DNA of 64,000 nucleotides from JAJZEO01 sp964350315. Its GTDB lineage: Bacteria; Chlamydiota; Chlamydiia; Chlamydiales; 2-12-FULL-49-11. Below, piece after piece: positions 8,847 through 16,589 of this stretch. The notes below the pieces were generated by a model. The model worked only from the letters and a program-made list of their open reading frames with translations, searched no databases and was not told the origin of the DNA. Each line of letters begins with the position of its first letter. Within the stretch, counting starts at the first letter, position 1. The position numbers were made by a program, and so were the translations under genes. The DNA lies in NCBI GenBank assembly GCA_964350315.1, contig CAYGJD010000002.1, positions 108,496-172,495 of the forward strand. The letters run 5' to 3'.

Positions 8847-9650
8847 TTAAAGCTTTTTCAATTCAAACCCAATTCGATTCAATGAAGCATTCAGATGTAC
8901 AATCGAATTTTCAAGAGCTTTTTGTTGTTTCAATACATTCCCAATTAGATCGGTCACTTCTTCATCTAATTTTGTCTCAGTAATTTTTTGCAAATTTCTT
9001 GGCTTATAACTATCTGACATTTGTACACTCCTTTCAACCCTATCCTCAATCACTTCATCATCAAAAATATCTTCTTCTTTATTTGAAGCAACAGGTCTAA
9101 ATCTAACTCTTTCTCTTTGCTTATTCTGAGCCACTCGATTAGGCTTTGGTAAATAAGCCTCTTCCTCTGCCTCTTCCTCTGCCTCTGCCTCTTCCTCTGC
9201 CTCTGCCTCTTCCTCTGCCTCTTCCTCTTCCTCTTCTTCTTCCTCTTCTTCTTCTTCTTCTTGCTGATTTTTGATTCTATTTGACTTAGAAAGTGAAATT
9301 TCTTCTGGTTTTTCTGAAGGCTTCAAATTCACAACAACTTTATTCATGAGCATGATTGCTTCATAAAGTGGAGCTTTTCCAGATTCAACTTGATCGGCAA
9401 TATTATATGCTTGATCAAGCAAATGTTCTAATTTCACTTTTTTTTCTGCATCCAGGCCGCGATCACTTTGTGGGTAGACTGTTACAAAGTAGGTAGACAA
9501 AAGAACTGCTATTTCTTTTTTTACCTCTTCTTTTGCAAGCTTTCCATTTGAAAGCTTATGCAAAAGGTCAATCGACTTATTTAGCACAAGACGGGTTGAT
9601 TCCGTCATGCTAACTTGCTTTCGCATTTTAATAAATTGTTGCATATCCAT
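8847..9650 (-). CDS. Hypothetical protein with long Glu/Ala low-complexity tract
   Basis: Not recognised. The 267-residue protein has a helical N-terminal domain (residues 1-110), then a tract of about 37 residues made of runs of glutamate broken by single alanines, a basic/proline patch 'LPKPNRVAQNKQRERVRF', and a C-terminal helical segment rich in leucine. The DNA of the tract is a clean trinucleotide/hexanucleotide repeat, so its length may vary between strains while the frame is kept. The next gene, the alcohol dehydrogenase, starts immediately after the stop. Confidence 0.6.
   Translation of the reverse strand: MDMQQFIKMRKQVSMTESTRLVLNKSIDLLHKLSNGKLAKEEVKKEIAVLLSTYFVTVYPQSDRGLDAEKKVKLEHLLDQAYNIADQVESGKAPLYEAIMLMNKVVVNLKPSEKPEEISLSKSNRIKNQQEEEEEEEEEEEEEEAEEEAEAEEEAEAEEEAEEEAYLPKPNRVAQNKQRERVRFRPVASNKEEDIFDDEVIEDRVERSVQMSDSYKPRNLQKITETKLDEEVTDLIGNVLKQQKALENSIVHLNASLNRIGFELKKL
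9157..9263. repeat. Trinucleotide/hexanucleotide microsatellite (Glu/Ala codons)
   Basis: On the + strand this stretch is built almost wholly from 'CTT', 'CCT' and 'CTG' units (for example CCTCTT and CCTCTG alternating, ending in repeated CTT). On the minus strand it encodes GAA/GAG/GCA codons. All units are multiples of three, so slippage would change the length of the acidic tract without a frameshift. Confidence 0.9.
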
Positions 9651-9695
9651 CTCCCAACGTTTGCGAGTACCCCTGTACTATATTGCTCGGCTCTA

Positions 9696-10118
9696 TTAAG
9701 CTTCAACTGAATAGATATCTTGATAGCCCCCACCAGACTTGCCGTACAAGCCACATGTAGGACAACATATCTCTCTAAAATAGTTGTCGAGGTCATTCAC
9801 TTGTTTCATTTCTTCTTTTGTGCGCCCAACAAACATTTCTTCATTTAAATCAGCAATGCATGTCATAAATTCTTCAATTGCTAATTCAAGAGAAACCGTT
9901 TGGGCTGCTAACTTGGCCATTAACCAATTTACATTCATTAAAAATGTCTCGTAATCCTGTAATTGCCTTCTTCCTTGCTCTGAAATCATCAACATCGTTA
10001 CTGGAATTCCAAGAGCAGGATTTAATCCTTGCGAGTTGCAAAATAAGTGGATCAGTTTACCAGCAGCACGTGTTGTTAGCCGGTTATTATAAACGTCAAA
10101 AAAAATTTTTTTGATCAA
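9696..10118 (-). CDS. Hypothetical protein, 140 aa, TTG start
   Basis: Not recognised. I accept the TTG at 10118 because 'GGGAGG' lies 5 bases upstream. The protein is largely helical ('LAIEEFMTCIADLNEEMF') and ends with a cysteine cluster 'REICCPTCGLYGKSGGG' that could bind a metal, although only three cysteines are present. It lies on the same strand as the acidic-repeat gene 45 bases downstream and may be co-transcribed with it. Confidence 0.55.
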   Translation of the reverse strand: MIKKIFFDVYNNRLTTRAAGKLIHLFCNSQGLNPALGIPVTMLMISEQGRRQLQDYETFLMNVNWLMAKLAAQTVSLELAIEEFMTCIADLNEEMFVGRTKEEMKQVNDLDNYFREICCPTCGLYGKSGGGYQDIYSVEA

Positions 10119-10207
10119 TCTTTCCTCCCACTGAATGCACTCGAAATTTTATAAACAGCAATTATCCGGAAGCTAGCAGAAGATTTGTTTAAAAGGTAAA
10201 CATTTTT

Positions 10208-10642
10208 TTAATTTTCTTCGAGTGTTGGTGGGGAACTTTTGTATACGAGCGCTTTAATCTGACGATAATATACTCTATCAATCAAACATCTCGTTGTTCT
10301 TGAGACCCACTTGTGACTATTTAGATCAATTACATTCAATCCGGTGAGTAGATTATACGTCCTTCTTACTGCTTCATGAAGGGAAGATGATTCATAAACT
10401 AGTTCTTCCCCAATTGATTTTGATTTTTCATGTTCTTTGACAGCTTTTGTCATCTCAATATGGAGCTTTTCCATTTCAATTAAAGACTCTTCAATCTGAT
10501 CTAGTGCTTTTTCTTCTTTTAACTCAAACGAGAGGAGTTTTGTCATTATAACATCCATCCTCTCAAACTGTGACATCAATTGAAAAATTGCATGTCGAAT
10601 TTTGTTTTCTGTGTTTTCATCTGGCAAAAAATGATTTTTCAC
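10208..10642 (-). CDS. Hypothetical helical protein downstream of dcd, 144 aa
   Basis: Not recognised by name. The protein is helical with a heptad-like stretch ('LDQIEESLIEMEKLHIEM', about residues 48-65) and no signal peptide or membrane helix. It begins 8 bases after the stop of dcd on the same strand, so the two are very likely one operon. Chlamydia also has a small uncharacterised gene next to dcd, which may be the counterpart; that equivalence is an inference from position only. Confidence 0.6.
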   Translation of the reverse strand: MKNHFLPDENTENKIRHAIFQLMSQFERMDVIMTKLLSFELKEEKALDQIEESLIEMEKLHIEMTKAVKEHEKSKSIGEELVYESSSLHEAVRRTYNLLTGLNVIDLNSHKWVSRTTRCLIDRVYYRQIKALVYKSSPPTLEEN

Positions 10643-10650
10643 AAAGCTCC

Positions 10651-11217
10651 TTACATTCTTGGAATAGTAATTCCTACTTGCTTCATATACTTACCCTTTC
10701 TATCAGCATAAGTTACATCACAAGGCTTCGCTCCTTTTAAGAATATTACTTGAGCAAGCCCCTCATTTGCATAAATTTTTGCAGGAAGAGGAGTCGTATT
10801 TGAAATCTCAAGCGTAACATATCCTTCCCACTCTGGCTCAAAAGGAGTCACGTTAACTATTATTCCACATCTAGCATATGTAGATTTTCCAATGCAAATA
10901 GTAAGAACATCTCTTGGAATGCGAAAATATTCAACGCTTACTGCAAGAGCAAATGAATTTGGAGGCACAATACATACATCACTCTCTATATCAACAAACT
11001 CTTTATCAGAAAATCCTTTTGGATCAATGATCGAGTGATTGATATTCGTGAAGATTTTAAATTTATTTGAAACACGTAAATCATAACCATAGCTCGACAA
11101 GCCATAACTAATAATTTTTTTACCATTCTCTTCACTGACCAAATGATCAACAAATGGTTCAATCATTTCTTCGTCTTCAGATTTTTTTTTAATCCATGAA
11201 TCTGGTTGTAGTGACAT
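10651..11217 (-). CDS. dcd: dCTP deaminase
   Basis: A 188-residue homotrimeric enzyme that deaminates dCTP to dUTP, feeding thymidylate synthesis. Family motifs: 'LSSYGYDLRVS', 'SIIDPK', 'IGKSTYARCGIIVNVTP' (serine and arginine of the active site), and the catalytic glutamate in 'PFEPEWEGYVTLEI', then 'NEGLAQVIFL'. Length is normal for the family. A ribosome site 'AAGGAGAAA' lies just before the start. It diverges from ruvB across a 231-base region with several dyad symmetries. Confidence 0.96.
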   Translation of the reverse strand: MSLQPDSWIKKKSEDEEMIEPFVDHLVSEENGKKIISYGLSSYGYDLRVSNKFKIFTNINHSIIDPKGFSDKEFVDIESDVCIVPPNSFALAVSVEYFRIPRDVLTICIGKSTYARCGIIVNVTPFEPEWEGYVTLEISNTTPLPAKIYANEGLAQVIFLKGAKPCDVTYADRKGKYMKQVGITIPRM

Positions 11218-11269
11218 AACTTTCTCCTTACTCTGTAATGCTCGCGCTATTTTAGCCCAGTTTGTTCAA

Positions 11270-11291
11270 GGTCTGGTTTTTTTTCCAGATC
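11270..11291 (-). promoter_or_regulatory. Hairpin in the dcd 5' region
   Basis: Arms GGTCTGG (11270-11276) and CCAGATC (11285-11291) pair over 7 positions with one G-T wobble, around a loop of eight T on the + strand. It lies about 50 bases upstream of dcd in the divergent dcd-ruvB region. It could be an RNA leader element of dcd. On the + strand it looks like a terminator followed by a T-rich stretch, but there is no + gene upstream to terminate. Confidence 0.35.
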
Positions 11292-11399
11292 TTTCTATTT
11301 TTAAAACAAAACAAGTCACCACTGGTTATGACTTTTTGCGAATATAATGGTGTCTTTTTTACCAGCTAAAATACATCACCAAAGTTCACCAATCAAACG

Positions 11400-11413
11400 A
11401 CTTGTTAACAAGT
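11400..11413. promoter_or_regulatory. Perfect 14-bp palindrome upstream of ruvB
   Basis: ACTTGTTAACAAGT is a perfect inverted repeat centred 42 bases upstream of the ruvB start, overlapping where the -35 region would be for a -10-like TATGCT at 11432-11437. It matches 12 of 14 positions of the TrpR-type operator core ACTAGTTAACTAGT. It is probably a repressor site; which protein binds it is unknown. Confidence 0.5.
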
Positions 11414-11448
11414 TGTGAAATATATCCTTTTTATGCTAGATTCTGCAC

Positions 11449-12429
11449 ATGGAAAAGTCAAATTTAGTAGATTCTGATAATGGATTTGAGTTAAAACTAA
11501 GACCCAAGAAACTTTCTGAGTTCATCGGTCACGAAGAGATTGTTAAAAGACTTAGCATTATCATTAAAGCTGCAAAAGAACGTAATGAGGCAGTTGGCCA
11601 CATTCTCTTTCATGGACCACCAGGACTTGGAAAAACAACTCTTGCCGCAATTTTAGCAAACGAAATGGGTGGATCTTTAACTACAGCTTCAGGCCCCGCA
11701 CTTGAAAAAACTGGTGATCTCGCTGGAATTTTAACTAATTTACAAGAAAACGATCTTCTTTTTATCGATGAAATCCATCGCATGTCAAGATCAATGGAAG
11801 AGTATCTCTATCCAGCTATGGAAGATTTCAACTTAGACTTAATGATTGACTCTGGACCAAATGCAAGATCTGTCCAAGTAGCTCTTAATCGCTTTTCTCT
11901 TATTGGAGCAACAACAAGAGTTGGAAACCTAAGCTCTCCTCTAAGATCTCGTTTCCCTATAATTATTAGACTCGAATATTATGATGTAAAAGCTCTTACT
12001 GAAATTGTCTTTAGATCTGCAAAAATATTGAATTGCCAAACATCTCTTGAAGCAGCCGAGGCTATCGCTAGAAGATCTCGTGGCACCCCTCGGGTAGCTA
12101 ACAATTTACTCAGATGGGTCCGTGATTTAGCTCAACTTCATAATGAAAATATCATCGACACTAAGATTGTTGAAGAGGCATGTCAAATGGTCAAGATCGA
12201 CGATAAAGGTCTTGATGAAATGGACATGAAAATTTTGGACATGATCATAAAACTTCATGCCGGCGGCCCTGTTGGCCTCAAAACTATTGCACAAACCCTC
12301 GGGGAAGAAGAGTCTACACTCTCAGAAGTGTATGAACCTTACTTAATCATGCAGGGATTTTTAAAAAGAGGCCCCCGTGGCAGAGAAGTAACAAAATTCG
12401 CATACGAACACTTAGGGAGAATTCAATGA
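11449..12429 (+). CDS. ruvB: Holliday junction branch migration ATPase RuvB
   Basis: A 326-residue AAA+ motor that forms a hexameric ring and drives branch migration with RuvA. Walker A is 'HGPPGLGKTTLA', Walker B 'LLFIDEIHRM', sensor region 'LIGATTR', arginine-finger region 'SPLRSRF' and sensor 2 'RGTPRVANNLLRWVRD'. A winged-helix C-terminal domain follows ('GGPVGLKTIAQTLGEEEST'). No Shine-Dalgarno is visible; a TATGCT hexamer ends 11 bases before the ATG, so the leader is very short. Its stop overlaps the start of the SpoIID-like gene (ATGA). Confidence 0.97.
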   Translation: MEKSNLVDSDNGFELKLRPKKLSEFIGHEEIVKRLSIIIKAAKERNEAVGHILFHGPPGLGKTTLAAILANEMGGSLTTASGPALEKTGDLAGILTNLQENDLLFIDEIHRMSRSMEEYLYPAMEDFNLDLMIDSGPNARSVQVALNRFSLIGATTRVGNLSSPLRSRFPIIIRLEYYDVKALTEIVFRSAKILNCQTSLEAAEAIARRSRGTPRVANNLLRWVRDLAQLHNENIIDTKIVEEACQMVKIDDKGLDEMDMKILDMIIKLHAGGPVGLKTIAQTLGEEESTLSEVYEPYLIMQGFLKRGPRGREVTKFAYEHLGRIQ

Positions 12430-13622
12430 AACTCATAACAAGACATGTTTTACTATTTACCGCAGTATTGGGTTTTTTGAATGCCGCGCATGAAGATCGC
12501 TCCTTAAAACTTGAATCGTCGGAAGAGAAAATAGAACCTGTATATATAAAAGCTTTAATCGCTGAAAATATTGAGGGAACTTTAGTCGACGTTCGAGGAA
12601 GCTATAAAGTTTTCAATCCAGAAAATGGAAAACAATTAAGCTCTGGATTCAAAGGTAAAAAATATTACCTCCAAACGAATGCCGAAGGATTGAAATGGGG
12701 TGAGGGTTATCCAGGCATACACCAAATTAAAATTGTTCCTGGAAGCAACGACACAACAATTCTAATAGATGGAATTCAATACAAAGGCACACTCGAAGCG
12801 TATGACATCAACTCAAAAATCCAAGTCGTTAATGAAGTTGATGTAGAGGATTACCTTCGTTCAGTTCTCTCACATGAATTTGCTGTCCAAGATTACTCCC
12901 CTGCCGTATGTGATGCAATTGCCATAGCAATGAGAACCCATGTCTACAACCTTGTTGCAAAAGGTTTCAACCCCTATTGGGATGTTCATGCTAAAGAATC
13001 ACACTATTTTGGTGAAGGACAAGCAAAAATCAATGCTGAAATGGAAAGATCAATTCATACAACACAAGGTATGATCATGACATATAAAGACCTTCCTTTT
13101 GCAACGACATGGACAGAGCATAGTGGTGGTAAGACTGCAAGTTTTGAAGCAATTTTCAGAAAAAAAGGAACAGGTCCGAATGGTGTACTCGTTGGATATG
13201 CTCAAAAAGAAAGAGGGGTGGCTCACTGGAAAAGCACTTTATCAAGCGCAGAACTGGCAAGAATGCTTAAACTTGCAAAGATCGATTCAATTGATCTTTA
13301 TCGAGACTCCATTTCTAAAAAAGTTTATGCTGTAAGGTTTACAGATACAAAAAGATTTGTCGAGTTAACTGTATTTGAGTTTCAGGATCTTGTAGGGAAA
13401 AGTCGAATTTTAAGCACAGATTTTTCAGTAACACTCATCAAAGACGACATCGTTTTTGATGGCTACGGTAAAGGGCCCGGCGTCGGCATTTGCTTATTTA
13501 CTGCAGATCAGATGAGTAAAAATGGCAGTTCAATGCCCCAGATTCTTGCCGAATTTTACCCTTCGACAAATATTGTTAAATTAAATAGTATGCCCGCTTC
13601 TTTTAAGAAAAATCAACTTTAA
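12426..13622 (+). CDS. SpoIID/LytB-like peptidoglycan glycan hydrolase
   Basis: A 398-residue protein with a Sec-type signal ('MKLITRHVLLFTAVLGFLNA') followed by a SpoIID domain. Recognisable elements: 'VEDYLRSVLSHEF' (counterpart of the SpoIID strand-helix carrying the catalytic glutamate), 'TWTEHSGGKTASFEAIF' (the SGG motif), and 'GPGVGICLFTADQMSKNG' with 'ILAEFYPST' near the C-terminus. SpoIID-type enzymes cut glycan strands, and a chlamydial homologue has been reported to act at the division septum. Four-base overlap with ruvB suggests co-translation. Chlamydiae do not sporulate, so the role is division or peptidoglycan turnover. Confidence 0.88.
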   Translation: MKLITRHVLLFTAVLGFLNAAHEDRSLKLESSEEKIEPVYIKALIAENIEGTLVDVRGSYKVFNPENGKQLSSGFKGKKYYLQTNAEGLKWGEGYPGIHQIKIVPGSNDTTILIDGIQYKGTLEAYDINSKIQVVNEVDVEDYLRSVLSHEFAVQDYSPAVCDAIAIAMRTHVYNLVAKGFNPYWDVHAKESHYFGEGQAKINAEMERSIHTTQGMIMTYKDLPFATTWTEHSGGKTASFEAIFRKKGTGPNGVLVGYAQKERGVAHWKSTLSSAELARMLKLAKIDSIDLYRDSISKKVYAVRFTDTKRFVELTVFEFQDLVGKSRILSTDFSVTLIKDDIVFDGYGKGPGVGICLFTADQMSKNGSSMPQILAEFYPSTNIVKLNSMPASFKKNQL

Positions 13623-13633
13623 AGGCACAAAAT

Positions 13634-14002
13634 ATGGCACATCCTAGAGTATCTTACCGTCGAGCTAAAGCAATTTCCTCTTCATTGTTTCTTATCTGTA
13701 TGGCAGTTTTACTTTTTACAGAAAAGTGGTGGCCTGGATTACTGCTAGCTATTGGATTCCCCCTTGCCGTTCGTCACTTCCTTTTAGGGCGTATGTACGA
13801 TATGTACCTCACTTTCGCAATATTTATTGGGGGATTTATCGCTTCAGGTTGTGATATCAAATGGGACATCTTAGCACCTGTTATTCTTGTATTAGCAGCT
13901 CTATACATGCTTACGCGTGAATTCTTTGATCCTGAGATATCAACGGAAGCTGAAGACGAGGAAAGCCTCAGTCATGAAATTGATGAGTCAAAAGACAAAT
14001 AG
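13634..14002 (+). CDS. Small multi-pass membrane protein, 122 aa
   Basis: Not recognised. Three or four hydrophobic segments are visible ('AISSSLFLICMAVLLF', 'WPGLLLAIGFPLAV', 'YLTFAIFIGGFIASG', 'ILAPVILVLAALYML') followed by an acidic cytoplasmic-looking tail ('EISTEAEDEESLSHEID'). It starts 11 bases after the SpoIID-like gene on the same strand and probably belongs to the ruvB-spoIID operon. The context would fit a role at the envelope. Confidence 0.65.
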   Translation: MAHPRVSYRRAKAISSSLFLICMAVLLFTEKWWPGLLLAIGFPLAVRHFLLGRMYDMYLTFAIFIGGFIASGCDIKWDILAPVILVLAALYMLTREFFDPEISTEAEDEESLSHEIDESKDK

Positions 14003-14052
14003 CATCTTTTATTGCCCAATTCCCTCTATTTGACTATACTTTTGTCAAGTTA

Positions 14053-14098
14053 ACCTCTTCTAATGCAGCCCCCTTGAAATGGACTACATAGAAGAGGT
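14053..14098. promoter_or_regulatory. Inverted repeat upstream of the 14153 gene
   Basis: ACCTCTTCT (14053-14061) and AGAAGAGGT (14090-14098) are perfect 9-base complements separated by 28 bases. They lie between the membrane-protein gene and the next unknown gene. A long-loop RNA hairpin or a pair of protein sites are both possible. No T-run follows, so it is not a typical intrinsic terminator. Confidence 0.4.
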
Positions 14099-14152
14099 GA
14101 CAAACAAAAAAATAAAGTGTGATTTTTAAAATCCTCTTTATAAGGAAGGCAA

Positions 14153-15136
14153 ATGGAAGCTTTAGGACATACTTTTGATAGATCTCCGATTTTTTTCGAA
14201 GGGGCAGACACTGGTGTAGAACCAACATTTCAAACTTCAAAAGAACCTCTATTCGCGACAGACTTAAAACTTAATTACTATAAAGGGATTACAGCTCTTG
14301 CTAATTTCATCTATGATATTTGCATAAGAATTCTTCAATATTTTATTTGTGTCTGTAAAAGACCTTGGCCCGAGTGGTCATGGTCAACAAATGTTATCAC
14401 AAGAAATGATGTCATTACTCTAAGAGATGATAGTGCAGCACACCTAGAACACAACGATTTTTTTAAAAATGTTCTTGAAGCGGCTATTTTACCTCTGCAT
14501 GCTAAATCTGGATCACTAACCCCCTTAATGCTGGAGCAAGACTTTGTCAGTTCTGATAAAAAATCCTGCAGCGCTCTTGTATTAAGACGTACCTATTATA
14601 ATGGCTTGGTCTGTAAAATAGGAATTCATCGGATGACAGGTTCAAAACAAATCGATTTAATTTCAGAATATACTCGCAGTACTGAAGAAATACGTGAAAG
14701 ACAACGAGGTGTCTACGTCTCAAACCACATAAAGCAAGAAGACTCCCTTATTGTCTCATACAGTGACCGCGCTGCTTTTAAACATCAAGTTGTCGCACAT
14801 GGATTAAAACTTTGTGGCATTAACTTAGTATCTGGAGCAAGCGGACACCCTGATCAAGAACTGCTGACCTTCTTAGAAGATTCTCTTTTCCATAAACCTA
14901 AGAATGGATGTACTTTTGTCTACTTCAATCCGAAAAGTCAAGATCTTGAATTTACCTGCACAATAGACCAAACAGAATTTCCTAAGCTAGAAGAGAGCGT
15001 TTTAGCTTTCAATGAAAAACAAGTACAACCCCGGGGGGAAAAGTTTATTGGCTGCAGAGCTGAATTTACTAAATTGACGGTTGATAATCCTGACATCAGA
15101 AAGGTAATGCTAACGATCAAGAAGTCTGCTCTTTAG
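14153..15136 (+). CDS. Hypothetical protein, 327 aa
   Basis: Not recognised. There is a strong ribosome site 'AAGGAAGG' just upstream. The first ~45 residues look disordered; a hydrophobic, cysteine-containing segment 'FIYDICIRILQYFICVCK' lies around residues 51-68 and may associate with membrane. The remainder is a mixed alpha/beta region without motifs known to me. It converges on the papain-like paralogue (20-base overlap of 3' ends). Given its neighbours it is a candidate lineage-specific or host-interaction protein, but this is inference. Confidence 0.55.
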   Translation: MEALGHTFDRSPIFFEGADTGVEPTFQTSKEPLFATDLKLNYYKGITALANFIYDICIRILQYFICVCKRPWPEWSWSTNVITRNDVITLRDDSAAHLEHNDFFKNVLEAAILPLHAKSGSLTPLMLEQDFVSSDKKSCSALVLRRTYYNGLVCKIGIHRMTGSKQIDLISEYTRSTEEIRERQRGVYVSNHIKQEDSLIVSYSDRAAFKHQVVAHGLKLCGINLVSGASGHPDQELLTFLEDSLFHKPKNGCTFVYFNPKSQDLEFTCTIDQTEFPKLEESVLAFNEKQVQPRGEKFIGCRAEFTKLTVDNPDIRKVMLTIKKSAL

Positions 15137-16589
15137 ATAGTTGAATAAAGCCCTCTTTATCAGCGTGCTTTTCCAGCTCTCTATGTAGAGATAAAGGGTG
15201 ATCTACCTCCAAGACCCATGGATAAGCAAGAACCTTCAACAAATCATAGTCTCTTTCTCCATTAAAACTATTTTGTGTTATAATCCTTCCACAAACAGCC
15301 GTAAAAAGAAAAACAAGATAGAATGGTGGAAAAAAATGTATGACTTTTTTCACTACTGAAGGTTGTCTTTCATACCAAGGCATGAATTTTTTCATAAATC
15401 TGCGATACCATTTATCTGGCAAACATGCCTTAAAAAAGATATGAATCCCGTTAAAAGCACCATTAACTTCGAATCCGAGCACTTCTCTAAGGATTTTCAT
15501 CGTGTATGAGACACAATTTTTTTTCATTACAGACATTGAGTGGTTTTTGTTACTTTTATCTTTTTCAACAAGAGCTATGATTTCATCGTGCTGCTTTTTT
15601 GAAATCTCTATAGAAACGTTCCAAAACTTACGAGCATTTGTTGGATAAAGCACAAATTTATCAGGAGTTGAAATCTTACCATAACCTGGTTTTCTACTCA
15701 GCACTTCCCAAACTTTGTAATCTTTGAAATCTATGAGTGCGTCTTGTCCCACACTACGTACATAACCATCTTTATCTAGCAGCATCATATAAGCATGTGT
15801 TCTTGCAAACATTGAAGGTCGATCATTATTCACATTTTCGCGAGTGATCCAAACCTCAAGTATGTATCTTTGCCCCCATTCCTTTGGGTTTCTTTTGTCA
15901 TGTGGCAACCACTTCGCATCATTATAGATGTTGTATTTTTGTATCCCGTTATAGAAGCAACAATAGTTAGGGCCCAGTTGATAACTACTATTTGTTGCAA
16001 ATAACGGCTTTCCTTCATAAGAAAAGCTAAACCCCTTACCATCACTGTCCTTTTCAATCATAATTCGACTAAAAGGTGTCCAAACTAACCCAAGCCCTTT
16101 TCTAAATATCGGAATAGAAGGCCCCTCTCCATAATCAAAAGGTAGTTGAAGACGTAAAGCAAAAAAATCTTGGTGGAAATAATTTCGTACAATAAACAGC
16201 CAAAAAGGTCGATTGTTTTCATTGATCATCCATTCTACAGGAATCTTTCCTCCTAATTTTAAAACAAGCGTTTGGGCTCTCAATTTAACAATAGTAGCTT
16301 CATCAAGCCCCTTAATTCGAGTCACTTTTTTTACAAACACATAATGTTCATCTATAATCTGTTGGATTGCTCGATATTCAATTCTTTGTAAATTTTCCAG
16401 ATTCATCTTTTGAATTGCTTTGATTAAATAAATCGACACCAATTCGCAAGTTGTTATCTTCTCCTCAATTGAACTTTCTTTTTTTACTATTAATTCAATT
16501 GAATTTCTCGTTTTTTTAGCAATAAAAGGCTCATTTCCACTTATTAAAAGTGAAAACTTAAGCGTGAGATTTTCAATCATCTCTCTCAT
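15117..16589 (-). CDS. Unknown protein with predicted papain-like (permuted NlpC/P60, LRAT-like) core
   Basis: A 490-residue protein, not matched to a named family. Around residue 265-285 it has 'RTHAYMMLLDKDGYVRSVG', and about 95 residues later 'MKKNCVSYTMKILREVLG'. A histidine before a beta-hairpin with 'DxDGxVxSVG' and a later 'NCxxYT' helix is the order seen in permuted papain-like enzymes, so H and C are the likely catalytic pair; this is inference. A membrane helix ('FFPPFYLVFLFTAVCG') lies near the C-terminus. It directly follows its paralogue at 16590-17798 with no gap; that copy lacks both residues. Confidence 0.6.
   Translation of the reverse strand: MREMIENLTLKFSLLISGNEPFIAKKTRNSIELIVKKESSIEEKITTCELVSIYLIKAIQKMNLENLQRIEYRAIQQIIDEHYVFVKKVTRIKGLDEATIVKLRAQTLVLKLGGKIPVEWMINENNRPFWLFIVRNYFHQDFFALRLQLPFDYGEGPSIPIFRKGLGLVWTPFSRIMIEKDSDGKGFSFSYEGKPLFATNSSYQLGPNYCCFYNGIQKYNIYNDAKWLPHDKRNPKEWGQRYILEVWITRENVNNDRPSMFARTHAYMMLLDKDGYVRSVGQDALIDFKDYKVWEVLSRKPGYGKISTPDKFVLYPTNARKFWNVSIEISKKQHDEIIALVEKDKSNKNHSMSVMKKNCVSYTMKILREVLGFEVNGAFNGIHIFFKACLPDKWYRRFMKKFMPWYERQPSVVKKVIHFFPPFYLVFLFTAVCGRIITQNSFNGERDYDLLKVLAYPWVLEVDHPLSLHRELEKHADKEGFIQLSKEQTS

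Noticed and set aside
9157..9263. CRISPR array
   Set aside because: The repeat is a continuous microsatellite inside a coding frame, with no spacers; no cas-like genes are in the window.
11270..11291. Intrinsic terminator on the + strand
   Set aside because: No + strand gene lies upstream to be terminated; the hairpin is more likely a dcd leader element.
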